Shown: positions 9,173-17,998 of the stretch, in pieces | Layout of the letters: each line of letters begins with the position of its first letter | Numbering within the stretch: position 1 is the stretch's first letter | Assembly: GCA_963781595.1 (NCBI GenBank) | Contig: CAWAGG010000006.1 | Span: forward strand, 1,612,001 to 1,676,000 | Length of the DNA: 64,000 bases | Direction: 5' to 3' | DNA from: JBEDUK01 sp963781595 | GTDB taxonomy: Bacteria > Actinomycetota > UBA4738 | Translations under genes and position numbers: made by a program | The notes under the pieces: generated by a model | Database searches by the model: none | Told to the model about the DNA's origin: nothing | The model's input: only the letters and a program-made list of their open reading frames with translations

Positions 9173-10384
9173 TCATCCGGTTCCTCGCACCTGCTCGTGC
9201 TCGGGTGTCCGTGCGAACACCCGGGACTGCGCCGCCGCGAGGGCGGCGCCCACCGCGCCCTGCAGGACGGCGTCCTCACCCAGCGCCGACTGGGCCAGGC
9301 GAGGACGGAACGGCGAGATCGCGCGGAGCTCGCGTTCGATCCGGTCGAGCAGGAGATCCTCGTTGCGTCCGATCCCGCCGCCCAGGATCACGAGCTCGGG
9401 ATCGACCAGCGGCGCGACGGTCGCGATCACCAGCGCCAGTCGCCCGGCGGCCAGGTCCACGACCCGCTCGGCGAGCGGGTCGCCGCGGCGCGCCAGGGCG
9501 AACACCTTCTTCGGGTTGAGCGGCGGGACCATGCCGAGCGCTCGCGCGGTCCGCACGATGCCGGCCGCCGCGACCGCGTCCTCCAGCGGGCCGTGGCGCC
9601 GCGTCGCCGGGTCGTGCGGGTCGCCGACCCCGAGCGGCAGGTACGCGATCTCCCCGGCGTACCCGTGGGCCCCGCGATGGAGCTCGCCGTTCAGGACGAG
9701 CGCCAGGCCGACGCCGGTGCCCACCCACAGGAAGACGAAGTCCTGCACGTCCCGCCCGAGGCCGTTCGCCTGTTCGCCGAGCGCGGCGAGGTTCACGTCG
9801 TTGTCGAAGCTCACTCGGGTGCCCAGTTCGCGCTGGACGGCTTCGACCATGCCCCTGCGACCCCAGCCGGGGAGGTTGGGCGCGAGCGCGACCGCCCCGC
9901 GTGCCGGGTCGACCACGCCCGGGCTGCCGATCGTGGCGTGGGTCACGTGATCCCATCGCACGCCGGCCTGCCCGGCCAGGTCGTGGGCGAGGTGGCCGAT
10001 CTGTTCGATCAGCGCGGACGCACTCCGTGCGCGGGCGCGTTCGTCGCGGCGGGCGACGATCCCGCCGGTGATGTCCGCGATCGCGGCGCGGACCCACTGG
10101 CGCCCGACGTCGATGCCGACGACGCAGCCGGCGCGGGGGTCGAGCTCGTACAGGACCGCCCCGGGGCCTTTCCCGCCGGACGAGCGCCCGACGTCGCGGA
10201 CGAGTCCGGCTCGCAGGAGGCCGGCGAGGGCGAGGGAGACGGTGGGCTTGGACAGCCCGCTCTGGCGTGCGACCTGCGCGCGGGACGCCGGCCCGCCGGC
10301 CCGGAGGATCCGCAGGATCGTGCGCTCGTTGATCGCGCGCAGGAGGCTCGGCTTCCCGTGCGTGAAGGGCTCGGTCGTCGTCAC
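9173..10384 (-). CDS. ROK-family transcriptional regulator (NagC/XylR type)
   Basis: A 403-residue repressor. Residues about 15-75 form a winged helix-turn-helix (ILRAGGPASRAQVARQSGLS), followed by a ROK sugar-kinase-like domain with GIDVGRQWVRAA and GGGIGRN. The usual ROK zinc motif CxCGxxGC is absent; at that position the protein reads GDPHDPATRRHG. Start is GTG. It heads the operon that runs through the binding protein, permeases, kinase and dehydrogenase. A 15-bp palindrome lies 26 bases upstream, and a matching one lies at the GH4/SIS divergent promoter, so it likely autoregulates and controls both units in response to a sugar or sugar phosphate. Confidence 0.9.
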   Translation of the reverse strand: MTTTEPFTHGKPSLLRAINERTILRILRAGGPASRAQVARQSGLSKPTVSLALAGLLRAGLVRDVGRSSGGKGPGAVLYELDPRAGCVVGIDVGRQWVRAAIADITGGIVARRDERARARSASALIEQIGHLAHDLAGQAGVRWDHVTHATIGSPGVVDPARGAVALAPNLPGWGRRGMVEAVQRELGTRVSFDNDVNLAALGEQANGLGRDVQDFVFLWVGTGVGLALVLNGELHRGAHGYAGEIAYLPLGVGDPHDPATRRHGPLEDAVAAAGIVRTARALGMVPPLNPKKVFALARRGDPLAERVVDLAAGRLALVIATVAPLVDPELVILGGGIGRNEDLLLDRIERELRAISPFRPRLAQSALGEDAVLQGAVGAALAAAQSRVFARTPEHEQVRGTG

Positions 10385-10409
10385 GTCGTCCGCTCGTTGG
10401 CTCTGTAGT

Positions 10410-10424
10410 TAGGAAACTTTCCTA
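10410..10424. promoter_or_regulatory. Probable ROK operator, copy 1
   Basis: TAGGAAACTTTCCTA has 7-bp arms around one central base. It sits 25 bases upstream of the ROK start codon. The same AGGAAA-N-TTTCCT core occurs again at 13048-13060. Confidence 0.75.
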
Positions 10425-10467
10425 CCAGTCAGCCGCGCCGCATCGTACGCGCGCGCCCTCCGGGGAG

Positions 10468-11628
10468 TCAAGGAGCTCGAGGGGTTCGGCCTGCCCCTCG
10501 CGACGGGCCGCGCCCGTACCGGTCCATCGCCTGGAGGAGTTCGTCGTGGGGGAGCGCGTACGCCGTGATCCCGTCGCGGCCGGTCATCGTCTCGGCCGCC
10601 AGCAGGGCGTTCAGGATGGCCTCCTCGGTGGCGTCCACGCACGCCTCGAACAGCGGCGTGATGTGGGCGTCGGAGAGCATCGTGACGTCGGTGGTCAACC
10701 CAACCGTGCCCTCCGACCCGGCGTCGAGCCGTAGGTCCCGGTTCCCGGTGGCGAAGCAGACGAACAGATCTCCGCTGGAGTGCGACGCGACGCTCCCGAC
10801 CCTCGCCAGGCCGAGCGATGCCCGCTGCGCGAGTCGCTCGCACTGGTGGGGGAGCAGGGGTGCGTCGGTCGCGATCACGACGATGATCGAGCCCGAACCG
10901 GCCTGGGCGGGCTGGTCCCAGGGCGACGGGATCCGGGTGGTCGGGATCTCGCGGCCGACGGGCACGCCGTCGACGGTGAGGCGGTGACGGCTGCCGTGGT
11001 TCGCCTGCACCAGGACGCCGACCGTGAAGGCGCCGTCCGCGTCGCCGACGACGCGCGAGGAGGTGCCGATGCCGCCCTTGAACTCGTGGCAGATCATGCC
11101 GGTGCCGCCGCCGACGTTGCCCTCCTGCACCGGACCGGCGGACGCCGCGTGCAGGGCGTCGACCACGTGTTCGGCCCGAAGGTGGAACCCGTTGATGTCG
11201 TTCAGCAGCCCGTCCCAGGTCTCGCCCACGACCGGGAGGCTCCAGAACACCCCGCCGTCGGCGCGGAGGCGGACGTCGGCGGCGACGAGCGCGTCGCGCG
11301 CGACCCCGACGCTGTGGGTGTTCGTGATCGCGATCGGGGTCATGAGCATGCCGGCCTCGCGTATCCACTCGAGGCCGGTGACCTCGCCGTTGCCGTTCAG
11401 ACGGTGGCATCCGGCGAACAGCACGGTCTCGCCGATCCGCGGGTGCGGAACGATCACCGTGACCCCGGTGCGGACCGGGCCGGCGCCCATGCGCAAGGGT
11501 CCCTCGCCCGAGACGAGCGTCACGTGACCGACGCGGACGTCCGCGACGTCCGTGATGGCGTCGTTCGGGCCCGGTTCGAGGTCGCCGATCCGGATGCCGA
11601 GGTCGCGGGCGCGGGCCCCTGCGGTCAC
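10468..11628 (-). CDS. P1-family (S58) aminopeptidase, DmpA/BapA type
   Basis: A 386-residue N-terminal-nucleophile hydrolase. NVGGGTGM near residue 171 and GSGSIIVVIATDAPL near 244 are family signatures. In DmpA the chain self-cleaves before the Ser of the GS-II motif, here S247, which becomes the N-terminal nucleophile. Characterised relatives release N-terminal L-, D- or beta-amino acids from short peptides. It starts with GTG overlapping the stop of the GH4 gene (GTGA), so the two are translationally coupled. That coupling suggests a glycopeptide or muropeptide-like substrate in this locus; this is inference. Confidence 0.88.
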   Translation of the reverse strand: MTAGARARDLGIRIGDLEPGPNDAITDVADVRVGHVTLVSGEGPLRMGAGPVRTGVTVIVPHPRIGETVLFAGCHRLNGNGEVTGLEWIREAGMLMTPIAITNTHSVGVARDALVAADVRLRADGGVFWSLPVVGETWDGLLNDINGFHLRAEHVVDALHAASAGPVQEGNVGGGTGMICHEFKGGIGTSSRVVGDADGAFTVGVLVQANHGSRHRLTVDGVPVGREIPTTRIPSPWDQPAQAGSGSIIVVIATDAPLLPHQCERLAQRASLGLARVGSVASHSSGDLFVCFATGNRDLRLDAGSEGTVGLTTDVTMLSDAHITPLFEACVDATEEAILNALLAAETMTGRDGITAYALPHDELLQAMDRYGRGPSRGAGRTPRAP

Positions 11629-12950
11629 GCGGGCACCTCAGCGGGGAAGAAGCGGGGGAGGTGCGAGCGGTTCGCGTCGAGCAGCGCCTCGAGCAGTGGG
11701 GCGGCGGTCGGGTACTGCCGGACCAGCGGGTTCGCGATCAGCGCGCGTAGCGCGGCGGTCCGGTCGCCGCTGACGGCCGCGTGCGCGGCGAGCCGTTCGA
11801 AGGCCTTCACCTCCTCGACGAGCCCGAACATCTCGGGCGGAAGAGGAGACAGGGGGACCGGATGGGCGCCGGACCGGTCGATCCGGGCGGGAACCTCCAC
11901 CACCGCGTCCGCGGCGATGCCCGGGATCGACCCGTCGTTGCGCACGTCCACGATCTGGACATCGCCCGTCCCGGCATGCAGCGACGCGACCAGCTGCGCC
12001 GCGGCCTCGCTGTAGTACGCGCCGCCCCGCCGTTCGAGCCCGGCCGGCTTCTCTGCGAGCGCCGGGTCACGGTACGTCTCGAGCAGGTCGCGTTCGATCT
12101 CCATGACCTCCTCCGCGCGGGACCGGCCGGACCGTTGCTCGGCGAGCACGGTGTCGGTCATGTAGTAGTACCGCAGGTAGTAGGAGGGGATCGCGCCGAG
12201 GGCTCGGATCAGGTCCGCGGGCATCCCGACGTCCTCCGCGATCCGTTCGACCCCTTCGGCGGACCCCTCGAGCAGCTCCGGGAGCCGGTCGACGCCGTCG
12301 ACCCGGACGGCTCGTTCCCACGAGAGGTGGTTCAGCCCGACGTGCTCGAGCTGGACGCGTTCGGGGTCGACGCCGAACCGCTTGGCCAGGTCGCGCTGGA
12401 ACCCGATCGCGACGTTGCACAGTCCGATCGCCCGATGCCCGGCGTCCAGGAGCGCCTGGGTCACGATCCCGACCGGATTGGTGAAGTCGATCAGCCATGC
12501 GCCCGGCGCCGCCCTGCGCGCCGTCTCCTCGGCGATGTCCAGCACGACGGGAACCGTGCGGAGCGCCTTCGCGAACCCGCCCGGACCGGTCGTCTCCTGG
12601 CCGATGCAGCCGAACCGGAGCGGCAGGGTCTCGTCGAGGAGACGCGCGGCCTGGCCACCGACCCGCAGTTGAACGACGACGAAGTCGGCCCCCTCGAGCG
12701 CGCCATCGCGATCGCCGGTGAGGGTCAGCGTGCCACCGAAGCCGAGGCGCGCCAGGATCCGACCCGCCAAGCCCCCTACGATGTCCAGGCGTTCCCGATC
12801 GGGGTCGAGCAGGACCAGCTCGTCGACGGACAGGCGGTCCGCGCGCGTCGCGAACCCCTGGACCAGCTCGGGCGTGTAGGTGCTCCCGCCCCCGACGACG
12901 GTGATCTTCAACCCCACGGGCGCTCCGTCGTGGTCCGAGCGCGGCGACAC
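11625..12950 (-). CDS. Glycoside hydrolase family 4 (NAD- and Mn-dependent 6-phospho-glycosidase type)
   Basis: A 441-residue GH4 enzyme. The N-terminus has KITVVGGGSTYTPEL, the NAD-binding loop; LIDFTNPVG, CNVAIGFQ (metal-ligand Cys) and VGLNHLSW (metal-ligand His) follow. GH4 enzymes cleave alpha or beta glycosides, often 6-phosphorylated, through oxidation at C3. The closest motif pattern is the 6-phospho-beta-glucosidase group. Start uncertain: GTG at 12950, or GTG at 12917 just before the conserved segment. It is divergent from the SIS gene with overlapping promoters and an operator between them. Confidence 0.88.
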   Translation of the reverse strand: MSPRSDHDGAPVGLKITVVGGGSTYTPELVQGFATRADRLSVDELVLLDPDRERLDIVGGLAGRILARLGFGGTLTLTGDRDGALEGADFVVVQLRVGGQAARLLDETLPLRFGCIGQETTGPGGFAKALRTVPVVLDIAEETARRAAPGAWLIDFTNPVGIVTQALLDAGHRAIGLCNVAIGFQRDLAKRFGVDPERVQLEHVGLNHLSWERAVRVDGVDRLPELLEGSAEGVERIAEDVGMPADLIRALGAIPSYYLRYYYMTDTVLAEQRSGRSRAEEVMEIERDLLETYRDPALAEKPAGLERRGGAYYSEAAAQLVASLHAGTGDVQIVDVRNDGSIPGIAADAVVEVPARIDRSGAHPVPLSPLPPEMFGLVEEVKAFERLAAHAAVSGDRTAALRALIANPLVRQYPTAAPLLEALLDANRSHLPRFFPAEVPA

Positions 12951-13012
12951 GATCCCGGTCGGTATGGAGATCGGAGGAGTGTGCGGGTGAGCGCCCCTTC
13001 CATCGCGACGGC

Positions 13013-13027
13013 ATCCTACGGTATCGT
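13013..13027. promoter_or_regulatory. Overlapping divergent -10 regions for GH4 and SIS genes
   Basis: On the minus strand TAGGAT at 13018-13013 fits a -10 box for the GH4 gene. On the plus strand TATCGT at 13022-13027 lies nine bases before the TTG start of the SIS gene, implying a leaderless transcript. No clear -35 boxes are seen, so these are proposals from spacing. Confidence 0.4.
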
Positions 13028-13036
13028 TCGGCCGCG

Positions 13037-14173
13037 TTGGAATCGTTAGGAAAGTTTCCTGATAGTTTCCTGGCGGAGATCGCCCGGCAGCCGGCGACGA
13101 TCCGCGGCACCGCGGACGCGGTCGCGTTCGGCCAGCGCGGCGCGCTTCGGCGGATCGCCGCGGAGGTGGGCGCTCGACCCAGGATCGTGTTCTCGGGGAT
13201 GGGGGCCTCGTACTTCGTCGGGTACGCGCCGGTGACGACGCTCGCGGCCTCCGGCGGGGCCGCGTGCCACATCGATGCGGCCGAGCTCCTGCACTTCCGC
13301 TTGCCGGCCGTCGGCGGGGACACCGTGCTGGTGCTCATCAGCCAGTCTGGGGAGAGCGCCGAGCCGGTCGCGCTCGCGCAGCGTCTGCGGGCACGCCGTC
13401 GTTCGGAGCGTCCCCTCGTGGTCTCGATGACGAACGGCATGTCGAACCGGCTCGCGGAGCTGGCCGACGTCCGCCTCGACGTCGAGGCGGGAGACGAGGT
13501 GGGGCCGTCCACGGTCACGTTCGCCGCGTCGGTGGTCGCGTCCGCCGCGGTCGCGCGGAGCATCGCGGGAGGCGTCGCCGTCACCAGCGGCGGTCGCGCG
13601 GCGCGCGATCGGTCCGACCGCGCCCTCGACCGCGCCCTCGACGCCCTCACCGAGCAGGCGGAGCGGGCCGCCCGGGCGGCGGCGCGGCTCCTGACCGCCG
13701 ACCCGACGGAGCCGGCCGCCGTGTACGCGCGGTGGTTCGGAGGCCGGTCGGCGCTCGTGACGCTCGGGCGCGGCGCCGCCCGCGCCGCCTCCGAGATGGG
13801 CGCGTTGGTCCTGAAGGAGGCCGCACGTCTCCCGGCCGAGGCCCTGGCGACCGCCCAGTTCCGTCACGGACCGCTGGAGCTCGCGGGACCCGGATCGGCG
13901 GCGTTCGTCGTGGCCACGGAACCCGCGACCGCAGCGCTCGACCGCCGGTTGGCACGCGAGCTGGCCTCGTTGGGCTCGGCCGTGCTGCTGGCGTCCCGGG
14001 ACACGGCCGATGCCGGCGGCGCGGAGGTCGTTCGGCTCGGCCGCCTCGATCCGTCCCTCGCGCCCGCCGTCGCCGTGATCCCGATGCAGCTCCTCGCCTG
14101 GCGGCTGAGCTCCGAGCGCGGGTTCGATCCGACCCGGCTCCGCATCGCGACGAAGGTGACGTCGCGTGAGTGA
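13037..14173 (+). CDS. SIS-domain sugar-phosphate isomerase/deaminase (GlmS-C/AgaS/NagB-II type)
   Basis: A 378-residue protein with two SIS domains and no glutamine amidotransferase domain. FSGMGASYFVG, VLISQSGES near residue 100 and FRHGPLELAGP near 276 are the sugar-phosphate-binding motifs of the GlmS isomerase family. Stand-alone forms deaminate amino-sugar phosphates or split fructosamine phosphates. TTG at 13037 is the only in-frame start before the conserved region apart from a CTG at 13070; the ROK palindrome would then fall inside codons 4-8. Together with the kinase at 4850 this suggests GlcNAc-like sugar catabolism. Confidence 0.82.
   Translation: MESLGKFPDSFLAEIARQPATIRGTADAVAFGQRGALRRIAAEVGARPRIVFSGMGASYFVGYAPVTTLAASGGAACHIDAAELLHFRLPAVGGDTVLVLISQSGESAEPVALAQRLRARRRSERPLVVSMTNGMSNRLAELADVRLDVEAGDEVGPSTVTFAASVVASAAVARSIAGGVAVTSGGRAARDRSDRALDRALDALTEQAERAARAAARLLTADPTEPAAVYARWFGGRSALVTLGRGAARAASEMGALVLKEAARLPAEALATAQFRHGPLELAGPGSAAFVVATEPATAALDRRLARELASLGSAVLLASRDTADAGGAEVVRLGRLDPSLAPAVAVIPMQLLAWRLSSERGFDPTRLRIATKVTSRE
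13048..13060. promoter_or_regulatory. Probable ROK operator, copy 2
   Basis: AGGAAAGTTTCCT is the reverse-strand form of the core at 10411-10423. It overlaps the first codons of the SIS gene and lies just upstream of the GH4 promoter. A third half-site, AGTTTCCT, follows at 13064-13071. Confidence 0.75.
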
Positions 14174-14251
14174 GCGGCCGCCGTCCGCGGCGATCCATGG
14201 AAGGATGCGGGCGGGTGCCCGAGCGTCCGCGCCGGGAAGGAGGAGGAGGTA

Positions 14252-15445
14252 GTGGCCGGCATCGTCCTCGACCAGGTGAGGAAGGAGTTCGGCGGGGTGC
14301 TCGCCGTCGATGACGTCAGCCTGGAGATCTCCGACGGCGAGTTCATGGTCCTGGTGGGGCCGTCCGGCTGCGGGAAGACGACGATCCTGCGGATCGTCGC
14401 CGGGCTCGAGGAGTTGACCGCCGGCGAGGTGATGATCGGCGAACGCGTCGTCACCGACCTCCCCGCCAAGGACCGCGACATCGCGATGGTGTTCCAGAAC
14501 TACGCGCTCTACCCTCACATGACGGTCGACGAGAACCTCGGGTTCGGACTTCGGCTCCGTCGCATGCCGAAGGCCGAGGCTCGCGGCCGGGTCCACGAGG
14601 TGGCGAAGGTCCTCGGGCTCGAGACCCTCCTCGAACGCAAGCCCGCGGCGCTGTCCGGCGGGCAACGGCAACGGGTGGCGATGGGTCGTGCGATGGTCCG
14701 CGAGCCGCGTGCGTTCCTCATGGACGAGCCCCTGTCGAACCTCGACGCCAAGCTCCGGGTCCAGATGCGCGGCGAGCTCGCGCGGATCCGGGATCGCCTG
14801 CGGACCACGACGCTGTACGTGACCCACGATCAGGTCGAAGCGATGACGCTCGGCGATCGGGTCGCGGTCCTCCGCGACGGCGTCCTCCAGCAGGTCGACA
14901 GGCCCCAGACCCTCTTCGACGACCCGGCGAACCTGTTCGTCGCGGCCTTCATCGGCTCGCCGTCGATGAACCTGGTGGAGGCCCAGATGCGTGACGGCGT
15001 GCTCCGGTTCGGCGGGCTCTCGCTGCCGATGCCGCGGGCGACCGACCTGGCGGCGTACGCCGACCGGACGGTGATCCTCGGGATACGGCCTTCGGATCTG
15101 CGCGAAGACCCGGGAACCGACGGCGATGCTGCCCCACTGATCCGGGTCGTCCCTGACGTGATCGAGGAGCTCGGATCGGAGGTCCACGTGATCTTCTCGG
15201 TCGACGCGCCGCAGGTCTCCTCCCAGCACGCCCTCGCGGCATCCGAGGTCGGCGAGGGAGAGGAGGCGCTCGTCCCGCTCGTCGCGTTGGAGGGCAAGAA
15301 CCAGTTCACCGCCACCCTCGATCCGAGGACGCTGGCCCGGGTCGGAGAGCCCATGCAGCTGCGCGCGGAGCCGGATCGGTTCCACTTCTTCGATCCGGTC
15401 TCCGGCGACGCTATCGGGACGCGCCGGGCCGCCGGGGTCCCGTAG
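14252..15445 (+). CDS. Sugar ABC transporter ATP-binding protein (MalK/MsmK/UgpC type)
   Basis: A 397-residue ATPase. Walker A is GPSGCGKTT at about 36-44, the Q-loop is VFQNYALYPHMT, the signature LSGGQRQRVAMGRA and Walker B AFLMDEPLSNLD, followed by the H-loop THDQVEA. The last 150 residues form the MalK-type regulatory OB domain (VILGIRPSDL). GTG start with AGGAGGAGG six bases upstream. It probably energises the permeases at 5892-7825; it lies 78 bases after the SIS gene and is likely co-transcribed with it. Confidence 0.92.
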   Translation: MAGIVLDQVRKEFGGVLAVDDVSLEISDGEFMVLVGPSGCGKTTILRIVAGLEELTAGEVMIGERVVTDLPAKDRDIAMVFQNYALYPHMTVDENLGFGLRLRRMPKAEARGRVHEVAKVLGLETLLERKPAALSGGQRQRVAMGRAMVREPRAFLMDEPLSNLDAKLRVQMRGELARIRDRLRTTTLYVTHDQVEAMTLGDRVAVLRDGVLQQVDRPQTLFDDPANLFVAAFIGSPSMNLVEAQMRDGVLRFGGLSLPMPRATDLAAYADRTVILGIRPSDLREDPGTDGDAAPLIRVVPDVIEELGSEVHVIFSVDAPQVSSQHALAASEVGEGEEALVPLVALEGKNQFTATLDPRTLARVGEPMQLRAEPDRFHFFDPVSGDAIGTRRAAGVP

Positions 15446-15572
15446 GCGTCCGACCGCGTTCGAGCGCCACCTTCCCGCGGCGGCTACATCCGGAGGCAGG
15501 TTCCTGCCGATAGAGGTGAGACGAAGGGGCGCTTCGTCCTGTCGTCGGCTGCCCCGGGGAGGGAACGTCGGG

Positions 15573-17873
15573 ATGGTGCACGTGAACGACGGTGCCGGGA
15601 GCCGGAGCTCGGCGAACGACCGCCGAGGCATGGACGCGGGGTGGCTGCTCGACCTCGTGCAGGGCCTCGGCGCGATCGTGTTCGAGGCGGATGCTCGCAC
15701 GTTCGGGTTCACGTTCGTCAGCCGCCGCGCCGAGGACGTGCTGGGCTACCCGGTCGAGGCCTGGCTCGACGACCCGTCGTTCTGGATCGAGCACGTTCAC
15801 CCGTCGGATCGTGACCGCGCGTCCCGGATCCGCCAGCGCGTGGTGGACGAGGGCCACGACCACGACTTCGAGTGCCGTATGGAGGCGGCCGGCGGCCGCG
15901 TCGTGTGGATCCGCAACCTGTTCCGCGTCGTCCGTGACGGGACGGACGCACCGGGCCGGCTGCAGGGGCTCATGCTCGACGTGTCCGAACGGCACCAGAC
16001 GATCGAGGCGCTCCGTGAGAGCGAGGAGCGGTTCCGGCGCCTGTCGGACGCCACCCTCGAGGGGGTCGCGATCCACGACGAAGGCATGATCCTCGAGGTC
16101 AATCGCGCCTACGCGGAGATGTTCGGCTACGAGCCGGAGGAACTGATCGGCGTCCACCTGCTCGATCTCGTCGTTCCGGGGGACCGGGAACGCATGCGCC
16201 GAGCGATCGAACGGGGCGAGGAGGCGCCCTACGAGTCGACCAAGGTCCGCAAGGACGGCTCGCGGTTCATCGCGGAGTCCGCCGGACGTTCGATCCCTCT
16301 GATGGGGCGGATCGTTCGCGTGGGGACCGTTCGCGACGTGACCGAGCGGCGCTCGGCCGAGGACCAGCTCCGCGAGGCCGAGGAGCGCTTCCGGACGTTG
16401 GTGGAACAGCTCCCGGCGACCGTGTTCATCTCTGCGGCGGAGGAGGGGAGCCGCGTCCTGTACATGAGCCCCCACCACGAACGCCTGACGGGCTACCCGG
16501 TCGAGCGCTACATCGAGGATCCGTACTTCTGGCGCCAGACGATCCACCCGGACGACCGTGACCGCGCGGTCGCGGAGGCCCGCCGGACCGACCGAACCGG
16601 CGACCCGTTCCTCGCGGAGTACCGCCTGGTCAACGCCGACGGCTCGGTGGCATGGGTCCACGAGCACACGATCCTCGTCGGCGGGGCGGACGGCCGGCCG
16701 CGCTGGTGGCAGGGCGTCATCATGGACGTCACCGCGCTGAAGGACGCCGAACAGGAGCTGCGTGAGGCCGAGGCGAAGTACCGCACGCTCCTCGAGCTGA
16801 TCCCGGCGGCCGTGTACCGCATGCCTCCGGACGACGGGACCAAGATCCTGTTCATGAGCCGCGGGAGCGAGGCGTTGACGGGCTTCACGCTGGAGGACTA
16901 CGACGCCGACCCGAACCTGTGGGAGAAGCAGCTGCACCCCGACGATCGCGACCGGGTCGTCGCCGAGGCGCGGCGGACCGACGCGACGGGCGAGCCCTTC
17001 GAGGCGGAGTACCGGATGATCGCGAAGGACGGTCGGGTGGTGTGGACCCGCGAGCACTCGGTCCTCGTTCGGGACGACCACGGCGTGCCGCTCTTCTGGC
17101 AGGGCATCTCGTTCGACATCACCGACCTCAAGCACGCGGAACAGGAGCTGGCGGACGCGCTCGGCCGCGAGCAGGAGGCCGCCCAGCGCCTGCGGGTCCT
17201 CGACGAGATGAAGACGACGTTCCTCGAGGCCGTCTCCCACGAACTGCGGACGCCGCTGACGGCGATCCTCGGCGCGGCGCTCACGGTCCGGAACCCGGAC
17301 ATCCATCTGGAGGAGGAGGAGGGCAAGGACCTCCTCGACCGGCTGATCGACAACGCTCGGAAGCTGGACCGGATGCTCTCGGACCTGCTCGACCTCGACC
17401 GGCTCTCCCGCGGCATCGTCGAGCCGAAGCGCCGCCCGCTCGACGTCACGGCCGCGGTCCGCGCGACCATCGCGCAGGCCCAGGACCTGGTCGGCGATCA
17501 CCCGGTCCGGCTCCAGGGCAACGAGTCGGTCGCCGGGGTCCTGGACGCCGCGAAGCTCGAACGGATCCTCGAGAACCTGCTCGCGAACGCGGCGCGCCAC
17601 ACCCCGGCCGGGACGCCGATCTGGGTCACGGTCGAGCGCCAACCGCACGGCGTGCTGCTCGTCGTCGAGGACTCGGGCCCCGGTGTTCCCCCGCAGCTCC
17701 GGGACGCGATCTTCGACCCGTTCCGGCAGGGTCGGCCCACGAACGCCTCGCGCGGATCGGGCATCGGGCTCTCGCTCGTGGCGCGCTTCGCCGAGCTCCA
17801 CGGCGGGCGCGCATGGGTCGACGAACGGCCCGGCGGCGGAGCCAGCTTCAGGGTGTTCCTCCGCGACGCCTGA
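15573..17873 (+). CDS. Soluble sensor histidine kinase with four PAS domains
   Basis: A 766-residue cytoplasmic kinase. Four PAS/PAC repeats fill residues about 20-535; each ends in a PAC-like segment such as GLMLDVSER or GVIMDVTAL. The dimerisation domain has SHELRTPL with phospho-acceptor H556, and the ATPase domain shows N, G1 (DSGPGV) and G2 (GSGIGLSL) boxes. No membrane segment is seen. No response regulator lies beside it, so it is an orphan. ATG at 15573 was chosen over one 19 codons earlier because GGGAGGGA precedes it. Signal unknown. Confidence 0.88.
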   Translation: MVHVNDGAGSRSSANDRRGMDAGWLLDLVQGLGAIVFEADARTFGFTFVSRRAEDVLGYPVEAWLDDPSFWIEHVHPSDRDRASRIRQRVVDEGHDHDFECRMEAAGGRVVWIRNLFRVVRDGTDAPGRLQGLMLDVSERHQTIEALRESEERFRRLSDATLEGVAIHDEGMILEVNRAYAEMFGYEPEELIGVHLLDLVVPGDRERMRRAIERGEEAPYESTKVRKDGSRFIAESAGRSIPLMGRIVRVGTVRDVTERRSAEDQLREAEERFRTLVEQLPATVFISAAEEGSRVLYMSPHHERLTGYPVERYIEDPYFWRQTIHPDDRDRAVAEARRTDRTGDPFLAEYRLVNADGSVAWVHEHTILVGGADGRPRWWQGVIMDVTALKDAEQELREAEAKYRTLLELIPAAVYRMPPDDGTKILFMSRGSEALTGFTLEDYDADPNLWEKQLHPDDRDRVVAEARRTDATGEPFEAEYRMIAKDGRVVWTREHSVLVRDDHGVPLFWQGISFDITDLKHAEQELADALGREQEAAQRLRVLDEMKTTFLEAVSHELRTPLTAILGAALTVRNPDIHLEEEEGKDLLDRLIDNARKLDRMLSDLLDLDRLSRGIVEPKRRPLDVTAAVRATIAQAQDLVGDHPVRLQGNESVAGVLDAAKLERILENLLANAARHTPAGTPIWVTVERQPHGVLLVVEDSGPGVPPQLRDAIFDPFRQGRPTNASRGSGIGLSLVARFAELHGGRAWVDERPGGGASFRVFLRDA

Positions 17874-17983
17874 CCCGGTCGTCCGGCACCGGCGACGGGG
17901 GGCGTTCCCCGCCCTCCCAGGTCACGCGGGCCGCTCCGACAGTTCGAGACTTACGCCTGAGTCCCGCACGGGGCTTTTTCGGC

Positions 17984-17989
17984 TAGGCT
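17984..17989 (+). promoter_or_regulatory. -10 box of tig
   Basis: TAGGCT ends nine bases before the tig ATG, which implies a leaderless or very short-leader transcript. A short stem CCCG-CA-CGGG followed by five T at 17963-17978 could end the upstream kinase transcript. Confidence 0.5.
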
Positions 17990-17998
17990 CGCTGCCTC

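Noticed and set aside
13046..15712. Very long open frame on the minus strand opposite the SIS and ABC ATPase genes
   Set aside because: High-GC wobble makes antisense frames open. The plus-strand proteins have clear family motifs; the antisense product is a low-complexity Arg/Ala/Pro mixture. The same holds for long antisense frames opposite valS, the histidine kinase, rne and the MFS gene.
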